From Trueperaceae bacterium (GTDB lineage Bacteria; Deinococcota; Deinococci; Deinococcales; Trueperaceae): 64,000 nucleotides of DNA. Made by a program: the position numbers and the translations under genes. The notes under the pieces are model-generated. The model was not told where the DNA came from and made no database searches. It was given only the letters and a program-made list of their open reading frames with translations. Numbering within the stretch: position 1 is the stretch's first letter; every line of letters begins with the position of its first letter. The stretch spans positions 72,638 through 136,637 of the forward strand of contig PAMQ01000014.1 of assembly GCA_002707365.1 (NCBI GenBank), read 5' to 3'. This document shows, piece by piece, positions 43,930 to 53,498 of this stretch.

Positions 43930-45866
43930 TTAAGCTCCGGCCCGTAACGCTCCACCAAGTCGGAATAGAGTTGATAAGCATTGGAAGCTCTTTGCCAATC
44001 ATTAATTAAAATTGCCTCCATTACAGCGTCAAGGGCATCTGCCACTTCATAAACTAATGGTGCTTGGTCAAGATCGACTAAGCTCGTGGCGTCGGCTCGA
44101 AGATCTGGAGCTACTGTCTTAATGAGGAGGAGAGCATGAAACTTGTCCTGTCGTGGAATTAGAATAGTATCAAGCGTTGTCGCAAAGGTCGTTAGTTCAG
44201 ACCAAGCAAGTTTGAATACGGTGTTGCTGGAATCAAATATCTCGTACGGGTTGTCAGCACCACCAATCGCATTCAGGTAAGAGGTAAGATCCGTGAGCTG
44301 TCCGTCGTTTAAATCTAGGCTGTTAGTGTCGTTGAACCAATTTGCTACGTCACGCAAGGTCGCTAGAGAACCATTATGCATATAGGGGAAAGTGAAGGCA
44401 CTGTTTAATAGGGTCGGAGTTTCAAAGAAACCATCAAATGAGACCTCCGAATCAGTACCTGGAGCATCACTAGTTTCTCTCCCAGTACCAATATCGTGCA
44501 CTTGACCATCCTTGAAGGCCGAGTTAGGCATATGGCACGATGCACAGGAGTTTCCGTTAAAACCGTCAAACGGGGTTTGGAATATTACTTCTCCGCGCCG
44601 TGCAGATTCAGAAGCCAAATCGGTAAGGCTGCCATCAGGGTTAATCAGACTATTTGGTAGGAAATCGAATTCCTGTAAGTAAGCGATTAGCGCATCGAGC
44701 ATGAAGGGAGTGGGCTCCTCACCAGAAAACTCATTAACTATGACGTTCCGAGTGAAGTCACGGAGACTGCTGAAACGGCCGTCGCGTCCGTAAGGACCTG
44801 TGAAGCGAAGTCCACGGAGACTCGGCGTATCCAAGGAATCTCTGCGCTGGTCATTGAAAATGCTATTAAAAAATGCTCCGTCCACGTCAAAAGCACCTGG
44901 TTGGTGACTGATCCCCGGGATGAAAGCTCGTCGGTTAATGTCGCTCCGATTGTGACAGGTCGAACAGGTGATCCCAATAGACCGTGCGGGTTCCCCAAAA
45001 ATTTCTGGCGAGTCAAACAGCATGTCGCCGAATGCTACTAGTGGTAAGTCTATTTCGTCATGACCCTTCGCTTCAAAGTTAAGGCGCAAGAGTGGTAGGG
45101 GATCCTGGTCGTTTAGATCCGTCCCAGGTGGTAACACGGTAGGGAAGGCGCTTGAATCAACTGATCCAAGAATTGTTTCAGGAACGGGGGCAAATGTCAC
45201 GCGATCAGCGAAGGAGGCAGGTTCGTAATTAGCTAAGAGGTAGTCTTTGATAACGTTGCTAGCTTTGTGGAAAGCTTCTGCCTGAGCCTCTACGGTTCCA
45301 ATGCCAGCCACTCCTGCACTTCCAACGCTATTGGTCAAAGTAAGCCAAGAGATCCCAAGCTGTTTGTGTGAAACGGGATCAAGTTCCTGAAGGAAGTCTT
45401 GGCCAAAAGCCCGGAAGATCCTTTGAGCATTAAGGACGTCAGGTAATGCTGTCCCAGGATATTCTAGTTTTGACTCAGCTAGCGATAGGGTATGACGGAT
45501 CAGGTGGGAGGTAGAACGGGTTGTGACCTCGAAAAAGGCTTGAGGGTCTCGGGAGGCAATAGCCTCAAGCAGACTGCCAGCATAGGGACTCCCTACTTGC
45601 TCGAAAAGGTCAAGAACACTCCCATTGCCGTAACCGAGATCACTCACAGTACCCTGGTATTCGTTTGCAACAGTCAACCAGTCTATCGGCGCAAGGTTAA
45701 GGAAGAACACCGCTCTTCGGTAGCTTGCAGCCGCTGGGTGCCAGGGAGTATCTCGAGCAATGTGAGCCAAAGCCACTACCGTTGTTGACAGCAAGAACAT
45801 AGCGCAGAGAGTAGTGAGAACTCTAGAAAGATGTTGTTGACAAAGCCAGGCCCAAGCTTTAGCCAT
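43926..45866 (-). CDS. di-haem cytochrome c peroxidase/MauG-like protein with long extensions
   Basis: A 646-residue protein: signal/anchor helix (LTTLCAMFLLSTTVVALAHI), a helical N-terminal region of about 230 residues, then two c-type haem motifs, CSTCH (301-305) and CASCH (441-445), spaced as in bacterial di-haem peroxidases. DTPSLRG...GPYGRDGR in the first half and ETPTLLN...PYMHNGS (Met496, possible axial ligand) in the second are family patterns. About 110 helical residues follow the haem domains. Canonical peroxidases are about 330-350 residues. It heads an operon with the transporter genes and probably acts in the periplasm. Confidence 0.87.
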   Translation of the reverse strand: MAKAWAWLCQQHLSRVLTTLCAMFLLSTTVVALAHIARDTPWHPAAASYRRAVFFLNLAPIDWLTVANEYQGTVSDLGYGNGSVLDLFEQVGSPYAGSLLEAIASRDPQAFFEVTTRSTSHLIRHTLSLAESKLEYPGTALPDVLNAQRIFRAFGQDFLQELDPVSHKQLGISWLTLTNSVGSAGVAGIGTVEAQAEAFHKASNVIKDYLLANYEPASFADRVTFAPVPETILGSVDSSAFPTVLPPGTDLNDQDPLPLLRLNFEAKGHDEIDLPLVAFGDMLFDSPEIFGEPARSIGITCSTCHNRSDINRRAFIPGISHQPGAFDVDGAFFNSIFNDQRRDSLDTPSLRGLRFTGPYGRDGRFSSLRDFTRNVIVNEFSGEEPTPFMLDALIAYLQEFDFLPNSLINPDGSLTDLASESARRGEVIFQTPFDGFNGNSCASCHMPNSAFKDGQVHDIGTGRETSDAPGTDSEVSFDGFFETPTLLNSAFTFPYMHNGSLATLRDVANWFNDTNSLDLNDGQLTDLTSYLNAIGGADNPYEIFDSSNTVFKLAWSELTTFATTLDTILIPRQDKFHALLLIKTVAPDLRADATSLVDLDQAPLVYEVADALDAVMEAILINDWQRASNAYQLYSDLVERYGPELK

Positions 45867-46108
45867 GCCTAATTATATGTTCAACACCGCCAAATTTCAA
45901 GGTACATAGGTAAAATTAAATTAGGTATTAGGGTACTAAATAGCGTTTAAGTCTCACTAAACTACTCGGTGAATTACAGCTGATGTAGATGTTATTGAGA
46001 TTCAGTTTTCACTAAAATGTTTTGTTTCCATGTTGGGCTTCATACTGTCGAATAAACTTTGGTGAGTTAATTATAGAAAATTCATTGGTGCTGTGGGATG
46101 ATGGGCTT

Positions 46109-47023
46109 ATGCAAACTGTTTATGATCGGGATGGCTTTGAGGTTGTGCGGGGCGTTATTCCTGTTGGTGATCTTGAGCCGTTGCGTGATCGTATTAGTGA
46201 TCAGGTGGGGCTTCATGCTAAGCAGCTTCTTGATGAGGGTAAGGTTGATGATCTTTTTGAGGACCTGCCATTTGGGAAGCGTCTTGCTGCTCTTCATGCG
46301 AAGAGTGAGTTGCCGCTTAGGCAGTGGAACGAACCTTTCTTTGGACCTGAACTTCATGCGCTAATTAATCATTCTGGTATCGCTGAAGCTTTGGAGCCTC
46401 ACTTGGGCAGTAACGTTAGTTTTAATGGCGATTATCATTTGCGTCCGAAGTTGCCGGATAGCGAACGGACTGCTTTTCCGTTGCATCAGGATAGTCAGTA
46501 TTACGGTCAGGCGTCACGGCGTGCGCATATCGTTACGGTGTGGATCCCGTTGGTAGATGTTGATGAGACCAATGGTTGTTTGTACGTCATTCCGGGGAGT
46601 CATGAGTGGGAGCTTTTTGGTAGTGCTCGTGATGAACTTGGGAACATGCGGTCTTTTGAGGATGTTGAGGCTCGTGGTACGCCGGTACCGATCCCGATGG
46701 CGTTGGGTGATATTTTGTTGTTTTCTAACATGACTTTTCATGGCAGTAAGGTGAATCGTTCTAATGGTGTGCGTTGGAGTACCGACATTCGGTATATTCG
46801 TACTCCTGGAACGTATGACGCCTCAGATGAAGTTTTGGCTTCAGAGAAGTACATGGTGGACTTGTTAGCAAAGAACGGTCGACATGCGCCAATGGTGGTC
46901 CGGGGTGACGGAACCTCATCCTCTTTCGATCAGTGGAAAGAGAAATCTGAACTACGGCAAACTGAGGCCAAAACCCGCCGCTCTCATTCCAAAACTACCA
47001 GTACTATCGGTGATAAAAGTTAG
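46109..47023 (+). CDS. PhyH-family dioxygenase with T/G-ending codons
   Basis: About 304 residues. Iron ligands: His-Asp in FPLHQDSQYYG and distal His in NMTFHGSKVN, with Arg in VRWSTDIRY for 2-oxoglutarate. It shares TVWIPLVDVDETNGCLY and the later PIPMALGD...F.N.T.H with the PhyH at 48124-49044. Codons in 46109-46815 nearly all end in T or G, giving open antisense frames; the last 200 bases return to ordinary use. Start at ATG 46109 by homology. Confidence 0.87.
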   Translation: MQTVYDRDGFEVVRGVIPVGDLEPLRDRISDQVGLHAKQLLDEGKVDDLFEDLPFGKRLAALHAKSELPLRQWNEPFFGPELHALINHSGIAEALEPHLGSNVSFNGDYHLRPKLPDSERTAFPLHQDSQYYGQASRRAHIVTVWIPLVDVDETNGCLYVIPGSHEWELFGSARDELGNMRSFEDVEARGTPVPIPMALGDILLFSNMTFHGSKVNRSNGVRWSTDIRYIRTPGTYDASDEVLASEKYMVDLLAKNGRHAPMVVRGDGTSSSFDQWKEKSELRQTEAKTRRSHSKTTSTIGDKS

Positions 47024-47334
47024 TAAGCATTATTCTTAGGGTCCTCAATAATCTTGTGCGCATAAAAACCACTGATTGTTCAGATCGGTAACATGGGTTG
47101 GTTAACGATTGGTGATCCTCTAACCATGCTAATTGTTACTGCAAGCTAATCACAAAAATCTATCTCAGATCTAAATTCTCACGTAGATTTTCGATTGGAT
47201 ATAATTTTAAGATCAACCGTACAAATTTACGATAACCGACTAAAATGGTAGCGATTTTAAACACGTTTACTGGAAATGGGAAGTTTTATCCAGCCCTGAT
47301 ATGATGTCGCCAGATGTTAAGGAGGGAACGCGCG
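47024..47334. other. intergenic region
   Basis: About 311 bases between PhyH and the downstream SDR. AT-rich. No gene is seen. A GGTTA/TAACC pair (about 47099-47122) could form a weak hairpin after PhyH. AAGGAGG before 47335 is the SDR ribosome site. Confidence 0.4.
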
Positions 47335-48105
47335 ATGATTCTTGAGGGTAAAACAGCTTTAGTAACCGGTGGTGGTCACGGCATAGGTCGGGGTCTCTGT
47401 CTTGCCCTGGCCAAAGAGGGTGCCAAGGTCGTGATTAACTATTCGCGGGATGATGACGCTGCTTCGTGGACTAAAAGCTTAATAGAACAGGATGATGGTA
47501 CAGCTGTGCTTGTCAAGGCCGATGTAGGCTACACAGACCAGTGTCAGGAACTAGTTGAAAAATCTAACCAGGCGTTTGGACACATCGATATTTTAATTAG
47601 CAACGCTGGTATTGGACAACAAAGTAAAATAGTGGATTGCCCCGATGAGGAATGGGACCGCGTAATGAACGTAAATCTGAAAGCCACATTTGTTCTCGCA
47701 CGAGGTCTAATGCCCGGCATGATTGATCGAGAATTTGGGCGAATTGTAACAATCTCATCTAATAGCGCTGCCACAGGGACCGCTGGAGCTTCTTTTGTAC
47801 CGTACGCTACCTCTAAAGGTGCACTGGAAACACTTACAAAAGGAATCGCTGTAGAGGGCGCTCCTTGGATAACCGCCAATGCGATCTCACCAGGAGGCAC
47901 CTCTCGTCAAATTGCCTCAGAGCGGGGCGAAGAATGGCCCCCACCACCAGCGATGGATGACAAGTTTTTCCTAGGTAGGCGTGTCCTACTGAATCGCATC
48001 GGAACCCCGGAAGACGTTGCTGGAGCCATGTTGTTCCTAGTATCGGACTCTGGTTGTTTCGTTACCGGCCAGAATTTGCATGTCAGTGGTGGCGTGGTGA
48101 TGTAA
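47335..48105 (+). CDS. SDR-family oxidoreductase between PhyH genes
   Basis: A 256-residue SDR with VTGGGHGIGRGLCLAL, SNAGIG (in place of NNAG), catalytic Ser in ISSNSAATG and YATSK. AAGGAGG lies about nine bases before the ATG. It is flanked by two related PhyH genes, upstream in parallel and downstream convergent by only 18 bases, suggesting a shared oxidative pathway. Substrate unknown. Confidence 0.9.
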   Translation: MILEGKTALVTGGGHGIGRGLCLALAKEGAKVVINYSRDDDAASWTKSLIEQDDGTAVLVKADVGYTDQCQELVEKSNQAFGHIDILISNAGIGQQSKIVDCPDEEWDRVMNVNLKATFVLARGLMPGMIDREFGRIVTISSNSAATGTAGASFVPYATSKGALETLTKGIAVEGAPWITANAISPGGTSRQIASERGEEWPPPPAMDDKFFLGRRVLLNRIGTPEDVAGAMLFLVSDSGCFVTGQNLHVSGGVVM

Positions 48106-48123
48106 TGCTGAGACCTATTTAAC

Positions 48124-49044
48124 CTAAACTGGTTTGTATTGATTCTTCTCCCAGTCTGCGGTAGCTTGCCACTTCTTTAACCATTGACCCCAACTCATTC
48201 GTTTCGCAGGATCCTCGCTTTGAGCAACAAAGACAGGGTACCTTTCGTTTACTTCTTCTCCCATTTGGTGCCAGTCAAACGATTGTCCGGCAGGAGAATA
48301 CCTTAGGTCAATACTCCAACGGACAGTGTTCGTAGTGTTATTTCCTCCCGTATGCAGTGTCAGATTATTGAAGATAAGGACGTCGCCCACTGTCATGGGT
48401 ATTGGGGTGACTTCCCCATAATCGTTGATTGCTCTGATGGGTTGCCATTGTCGATCATTGTCTCTTTTGAAGGGAATCGCACCGTGTCGATTACTACCTT
48501 TCACCAGTTTCAAGCATCCGTTGGTCTCATCAACATTCACGAGAGGAATCCAAACCGTTAGGACAGTCTCCGGGGGGTAGCAATTGATAGTAGTGTCCCG
48601 GTTATTCTGACCAAGAAAATAGGTACTGTCCTGGTGCCAACGCAAAGGCTTATCAGCTTTTCCCCTAGTCATACACCGTATCCAGTAGTCTCCATGACCG
48701 TTGACTTCTGGCCCTAGAATTAACCCGATCAATTGAGCCAAACGATCGTGTGTGTAGAGGTCGTAAATTGACGAACTAATTAAGCCCTGTCTCCCACCCC
48801 ATTGAGAAGGTCGATCTTTAGGTTCAACTAACTGCTGGCTTACAAGTTCCCAGCGGGTTTCGAAAGAAGCCTCTTCATGAGGGTTATCGATTTTCCCGAC
48901 TTCGAGTAAATATTGGACTTTCTGATCAACATAGGACTCTATTGTTTTACGTTGTGCCTCAATAGTTTTTGCGTTAATAAGCTGCGGCACGAGAAGATAC
49001 CCATCCTGTAGGTACTGTTCCCGGCTGTAACTGCTGAGATTCAT
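48124..49044 (-). CDS. PhyH-family dioxygenase
   Basis: About 306 residues. Iron site LRWHQDSTYFLG and distal His in NNLTLHTGGNN; Arg in VRWSIDLRYSP. The central VWIPLVNVDETNGCL is shared with the PhyH at 46109, so these are paralogues. A cap region RTTINCYPPETVL-like segment follows the ligands. Start ATG 49044 with AGAGG upstream. It converges with the SDR at 47335. Confidence 0.9.
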   Translation of the reverse strand: MNLSSYSREQYLQDGYLLVPQLINAKTIEAQRKTIESYVDQKVQYLLEVGKIDNPHEEASFETRWELVSQQLVEPKDRPSQWGGRQGLISSSIYDLYTHDRLAQLIGLILGPEVNGHGDYWIRCMTRGKADKPLRWHQDSTYFLGQNNRDTTINCYPPETVLTVWIPLVNVDETNGCLKLVKGSNRHGAIPFKRDNDRQWQPIRAINDYGEVTPIPMTVGDVLIFNNLTLHTGGNNTTNTVRWSIDLRYSPAGQSFDWHQMGEEVNERYPVFVAQSEDPAKRMSWGQWLKKWQATADWEKNQYKPV

Positions 49045-49154
49045 TACGGCACACCTCTCGAAACAGCTTACTTGCCTATACACTAACAGTAGTTTAGGCG
49101 TTATGTTGCCGGATCGACCATACTTGGTGGTCTCATATCATGTACGATTGAAAC

Positions 49155-49571
49155 GTGAAGATCTTCCTCACTTTCCTAGTTGCTGTTGTAGCTGTGTTGT
49201 TATTGGTAAAGCTTATGGCTTCAATGATGGGTCGTATTACAGAGCGTATTTTGACAGGCCATTTTCGGGCTCTTGAAGCGATCGTAGAGCTTGACAAAAT
49301 GCCTCAGGAATGGGGCGATGAGCTTAAGAAGATGGCGGAACAGGGTACGGTGCGAACTCGTCAAGGTACAAAACGTTGGGAGGATGAAGCTAAGCCATTT
49401 CTCATGAAAAAAATGAAGATATTACGGAACCATTTCGAGAAAAGCCGTTTTCTTGAGGGACCAGAAACACGGCAGATTCTACTAAGTTCACTCGACGAAG
49501 TACGTGACCGCTGGAATGATTCAGAGCTTTTAGAGATACTCAAACACTATGATTTAAAAGTTGACGGTTAG
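49155..49571 (+). CDS. small N-terminally anchored helical protein
   Basis: A 138-residue protein starting with a membrane helix (MKIFLTFLVAVVAVLLLVKLM) and continuing as a charged, helical and mostly soluble part (EKSRFLEGPETRQILLS). I do not recognise the family. GTG start. It ends 68 bases before the ABC ATPase gene and may belong to the Gld-like locus; this is from position only. Confidence 0.65.
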   Translation: MKIFLTFLVAVVAVLLLVKLMASMMGRITERILTGHFRALEAIVELDKMPQEWGDELKKMAEQGTVRTRQGTKRWEDEAKPFLMKKMKILRNHFEKSRFLEGPETRQILLSSLDEVRDRWNDSELLEILKHYDLKVDG

Positions 49572-49639
49572 TAAAATACTTGCTCATAAGGCTCAGATTA
49601 GAGTAAATTTATTTTCGGGGGAATAGTTAATCTGCCGAA

Positions 49640-50641
49640 ATGATACCCAATAATAGAAGTAAAGAAAAACCAATAATACAAGCGACCGGACTAACAAAGT
49701 ATTACGGTGAGCATCTTGCTGTTGACGATATTACGTTTTCTGTGCGACAAGGGGAGATACTAGGGTTATTGGGTCCAAATGGTGCCGGCAAGAGTACAAC
49801 TATAAGAATGATAACGGGTTACTTACGACCCACTGGCGGCAAAATTACTGTTGCGGGTAATGACATTTTGGAAGAGCCACTTGTTACCAAGCAATCGATA
49901 GGTTATCTTCCTGAGTCAGCTCCGGTATACCCAGAAATGCTGGCCTATGAATATTTGCGCTATGTTGCGCGAATTCGCAACGTCCCAGGAGAACAAATTT
50001 CGGATGAAATTAGAAGAGTAGCTGGTCTGTGTGGTTTGAATCCTGTTATGCACCAGGCGTTCACCGAGCTTTCTCGTGGGTACCGTCAGCGTGTTGGTCT
50101 AGCGCATGCAATAATCGGTGACCCCGAAATTCTTATTCTTGACGAGCCAACTTCAGGGCTCGACCCCAACCAGATTGTTGAGATCCGGTCTTTCATCAAG
50201 GACATTGGTAAAGAGAAGACTGTCATTTTCTCGAGTCACATTTTAAGTGAAGTGGAAGCAATCTGTGACCGAATAGTGATCATCCACCAAGGCAAGATTG
50301 CAGCTGATAGCTCACCAGCAGCGCTTAAACGTTCTATGCGTGGCAACATGGTACTTGTTGTTACTCTCGTAAATGCTCGGTTTCCAGACGTTCAAGCTGG
50401 CCTCGCAGCTTTGTCTGGCGTTTCAAACGTTGAGCGCGTAACCGATCAGGGTTCTGCGAGTGATGGGTCTCTTACCGTTCGAATTGTGTGTAACGAGGAA
50501 TCACGACGAGAGGTATATCGCCGGATTCGTTCAGCTGATTGGATCATCATGGAACTTAGGGTCGAGCAGAACTCAATGGAAGATGCGTTCCGGGAGTTTA
50601 CTGGCCATAGTCGCGTTAAGGGGAAAATTAATGGGCGTTAA
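49640..50641 (+). CDS. Gld-type ABC transporter ATPase
   Basis: A 333-residue ATPase of the GldA/CcmA type. Walker A GPNGAGKSTTIRMI; signature LSRGYRQRVGLAHAI; Walker B ILILDEPTSGLDP; switch His in IFSSHILSEVEAICD. It pairs with the fused permease downstream, whose start overlaps its end by 11 bases. Such systems occur far beyond gliding bacteria, so motility is not implied. Confidence 0.94.
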   Translation: MIPNNRSKEKPIIQATGLTKYYGEHLAVDDITFSVRQGEILGLLGPNGAGKSTTIRMITGYLRPTGGKITVAGNDILEEPLVTKQSIGYLPESAPVYPEMLAYEYLRYVARIRNVPGEQISDEIRRVAGLCGLNPVMHQAFTELSRGYRQRVGLAHAIIGDPEILILDEPTSGLDPNQIVEIRSFIKDIGKEKTVIFSSHILSEVEAICDRIVIIHQGKIAADSSPAALKRSMRGNMVLVVTLVNARFPDVQAGLAALSGVSNVERVTDQGSASDGSLTVRIVCNEESRREVYRRIRSADWIIMELRVEQNSMEDAFREFTGHSRVKGKINGR

Positions 50642-53498
50642 TCCTTTGTTGGTCTTCCGTCGTGAACTCCGCGGCTATTTCTTATCTCCAATCGCTTATA
50701 TCGTTATTTCAGCTTTCCTTATTGTTATAGGTTGGTTTTTCTTTTCACCATTTTTTTTGGAAGATCGTGCGGATCTCCGTAAGTTCTTCTCGCTTTTGCC
50801 TTTAATTCTCTCATTCGTAACTCCGGCAGTAACTATGAGGCTTTTTAGCGAGGAATACCGTGGTGGTACCTACGAGATTACACGTACCCTTCCCATCTCA
50901 ATATTTGCCACGATCGCGGGAAAATTTTTGGCTGCATTAACACTGATGGCCTTCATGCTTCTACCAACTGTTTCGTACGCAATTTTCGTTGCAAACATGG
51001 GTGATCTAGATTGGGGACCTGTGATCGGGGGTTATGTAGGCGCGCTTCTCCTGAGTGCTGCTTACACAGCGATCGGCCTTTTTGCTTCGTCTCTAACGAA
51101 AAATCAGATTGTAGGGTATGTGGTCGGGATAGCTTTGGCGTTCTTCTTCACCCTAATTGACCGGTCGTTACTATTTCTGCCAGGTAACCTTGCCGGTTTC
51201 TTTCAGTACCTTTCCGCTGATTTTCATTTCCAAAATGTTGCACGCGGTGTTTTTGATGTTCGCGACTTAATTTATTTTGTGACACTTACTGCTTTCGGTC
51301 TTTACGCCTCGTTATTGGTACTAACGAGACCTAGCTTTCGTGGTCAAGATCGAGTCACACTAGGCTTAATGATGGGAGCCCATGGCTCCTTTATCGCATT
51401 TTTTGTGGTACTTCATTTGGCTTCGGCAGGTTTTGGTGCCCGGGTTGATTTGACTGAAGACCGGATACATTCGCTTTCCCCCGTTAGCCGAGACACCATT
51501 GCAGCGTTACGCGAGCCAGTAACTGTACGAGCATTCTTTTCAAGTAATTTACCTGCACCGTTCAACAACGTTGAGCAAAGCCTGCGGGATCTTCTCGGTA
51601 GTTTTGCCCTTAAAAACCCAAAGAATTTTAATTTTGCGTTTCATACTATGACTAAACCTGAGGAATCCTTAAATTCAAGTACTGATGAAAACATTGGCGA
51701 GAACGAGCAATTAGCTTTGCAATACACAATCTTGCCGATACAAGTTCAACAGGTTGAAGCAGACGAAATCAAACTCATCAATGCCTATATGGGAGTAACG
51801 GTAATTTACGGTGATAAGGCCCACACTCTTGGGGCGGTTACCTCAACTGAGCAACTTGAATACGAATTGATTACTGCTATTCGTAAACTAACAGAGCGCT
51901 CTTCAGCGCTTCTGTCTCGCGACAAACCTATAAAAATTGATCTTTATCTTTCCTCGGTACTTGATGAATTATCAGAAGATTTTAGGGAACTTCGTCTGGC
52001 TGTGCGAGGCTTCGTCGACAAACTTAACCCTGATTATTACAACAAACTAGTTTTCGAAAATTATGACCCAACTAGCGACACAGCTGCTCTCGCCAGAGCC
52101 CGAGATTTAGGGCTTCCTGCTCTTGGAATTGGGAGGCAAGACGGTACTGGTGGAAGTGACGAAGTTTATGTAACTATCGTGATCGATGATGGGCGAGAGG
52201 CCGCCCGAATCAACCTTGTTCGTCAAGGGGACCAAGGGTTTGGCATTGTCGATGCTGGGACGCTCCAGCGAGAGTTAGAAGTCAATATAGACGCACTGCT
52301 TTCTACCCAACTAAAAATTGGTTATGTGGTGGGTAAAGGAAATCCACCGTTCCGTGGTTTCGGTAATGCTCCACGAGATTCAGTTGATGTGATACCTGAC
52401 CTAGTTAACTTCCATAAGGTAGTGACACGTGAGTACGACATTGACGGGTTTTATGCTAATAACGGAGTGCCCGATGGCTTGCAAGCCGCTCTGCTGGTGG
52501 GACCTCGTGAAGAGTTTAGTGACTATGAGCTGTTTCAATTGGATCAGTATCTGATGCGCGGGGGCTCTCTCGTAATGTTTTTAGATGCTTTTGACTTAGC
52601 TGTCCAAGGGAACGCTTCGAGATACTTCCTCAGACAAACCGGGATTGAGAAGCTAATTGAGCATTATGGTGTGCGTTTGCTACCGGGCCAACTTTTAGAC
52701 GAACGATCTTACGTGGTTAATGAAATTCAGGAAAACGGGATTGCGGTTCAGATTCCAATCTATGGCGCTCCAGATATTGGGAAGTCGCAGCTTAATCAAA
52801 AGTTTCCGTTTATGCGGAATATAGACAACATGGTTTTGCTGAATGTTTCCGCTCTTGAGCTCATAGAAGATTTGCCTGAAGGAGTTACTGCCCATTCGCT
52901 AATTTCCTCCTCACCAGACGCCTGGGTGATTGACGATCCTAGGTTTGCGGATCCTTTGACTGCCCAGCCACCAAGTGACGAACTGAAGTCACAATACGGG
53001 ATAGCGTACTTATTAGAGGGTGAGTTTCAGAGCTACTTTGCTGACAGACCACTACCATCACCAATAGAAACAGTGGGCTCTGCTGGAGGAGAAGAAAGCG
53101 CGAAGAATGATAATCAATACCTCCTAGATGACGATCTTTTTTCCGCATACCAAGATTTTCTGCCCCGCGGTAGTGGAGGCAAACTATTTGTAATGGGATC
53201 TTCTATGACCTTTAACAGTTCTTTAATTGATGCCGAAGGACGTTCCCCCGTTGCTCTTTTTGTCCAAAACACCATTGATTTTATGAATGGTCGTGAAGGT
53301 GTAGCAGAAATGCGGGCTAAGGGTACACGTATTCGATCCCTGGACGAAACGACACCCTTCATCAGAGCTCTGACCAAGTACGTCAACATAGCTGGGCTAC
53401 CTATCCTAGTTATGATCGCTGGTCTCATTGTTTGGTTTTTGCATCGTGCACGCAGACGAAGAATATACAGAATGTTTGCGGGTGATACTCGTGAATAG
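50631..53498 (+). CDS. fused GldF-GldG ABC transporter protein
   Basis: A 955-residue fusion. Residues about 1-240 are an ABC-2 permease (GldF-like: RELRGYFLSPIAYIVISAF, PAVTMRLFSEEYRGGTYE, then membrane helices). A further helix near 260 leads into a large GldG-like extracytoplasmic region (SLSPVSRDTIAALREPVTV; GGSLVMFLDAFD). A final helix (LPILVMIAGLIVWFLHR) precedes a basic tail. In Flavobacterium these are separate proteins. Start ATG 50631 overlaps the ATPase gene. A longer frame upstream is an artefact. Confidence 0.9.
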   Translation: MGVNPLLVFRRELRGYFLSPIAYIVISAFLIVIGWFFFSPFFLEDRADLRKFFSLLPLILSFVTPAVTMRLFSEEYRGGTYEITRTLPISIFATIAGKFLAALTLMAFMLLPTVSYAIFVANMGDLDWGPVIGGYVGALLLSAAYTAIGLFASSLTKNQIVGYVVGIALAFFFTLIDRSLLFLPGNLAGFFQYLSADFHFQNVARGVFDVRDLIYFVTLTAFGLYASLLVLTRPSFRGQDRVTLGLMMGAHGSFIAFFVVLHLASAGFGARVDLTEDRIHSLSPVSRDTIAALREPVTVRAFFSSNLPAPFNNVEQSLRDLLGSFALKNPKNFNFAFHTMTKPEESLNSSTDENIGENEQLALQYTILPIQVQQVEADEIKLINAYMGVTVIYGDKAHTLGAVTSTEQLEYELITAIRKLTERSSALLSRDKPIKIDLYLSSVLDELSEDFRELRLAVRGFVDKLNPDYYNKLVFENYDPTSDTAALARARDLGLPALGIGRQDGTGGSDEVYVTIVIDDGREAARINLVRQGDQGFGIVDAGTLQRELEVNIDALLSTQLKIGYVVGKGNPPFRGFGNAPRDSVDVIPDLVNFHKVVTREYDIDGFYANNGVPDGLQAALLVGPREEFSDYELFQLDQYLMRGGSLVMFLDAFDLAVQGNASRYFLRQTGIEKLIEHYGVRLLPGQLLDERSYVVNEIQENGIAVQIPIYGAPDIGKSQLNQKFPFMRNIDNMVLLNVSALELIEDLPEGVTAHSLISSSPDAWVIDDPRFADPLTAQPPSDELKSQYGIAYLLEGEFQSYFADRPLPSPIETVGSAGGEESAKNDNQYLLDDDLFSAYQDFLPRGSGGKLFVMGSSMTFNSSLIDAEGRSPVALFVQNTIDFMNGREGVAEMRAKGTRIRSLDETTPFIRALTKYVNIAGLPILVMIAGLIVWFLHRARRRRIYRMFAGDTRE

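Noticed and set aside
46082-46741. Several antisense and alternate-frame open frames
   Set aside because: They result from the T/G-ending codons of the PhyH gene in the main frame.
50460-50630. Longer N-terminus for the GldF-GldG fusion
   Set aside because: It would overlap the ATPase gene by about 180 bases and adds no membrane or family sequence; ATG 50631 fits.
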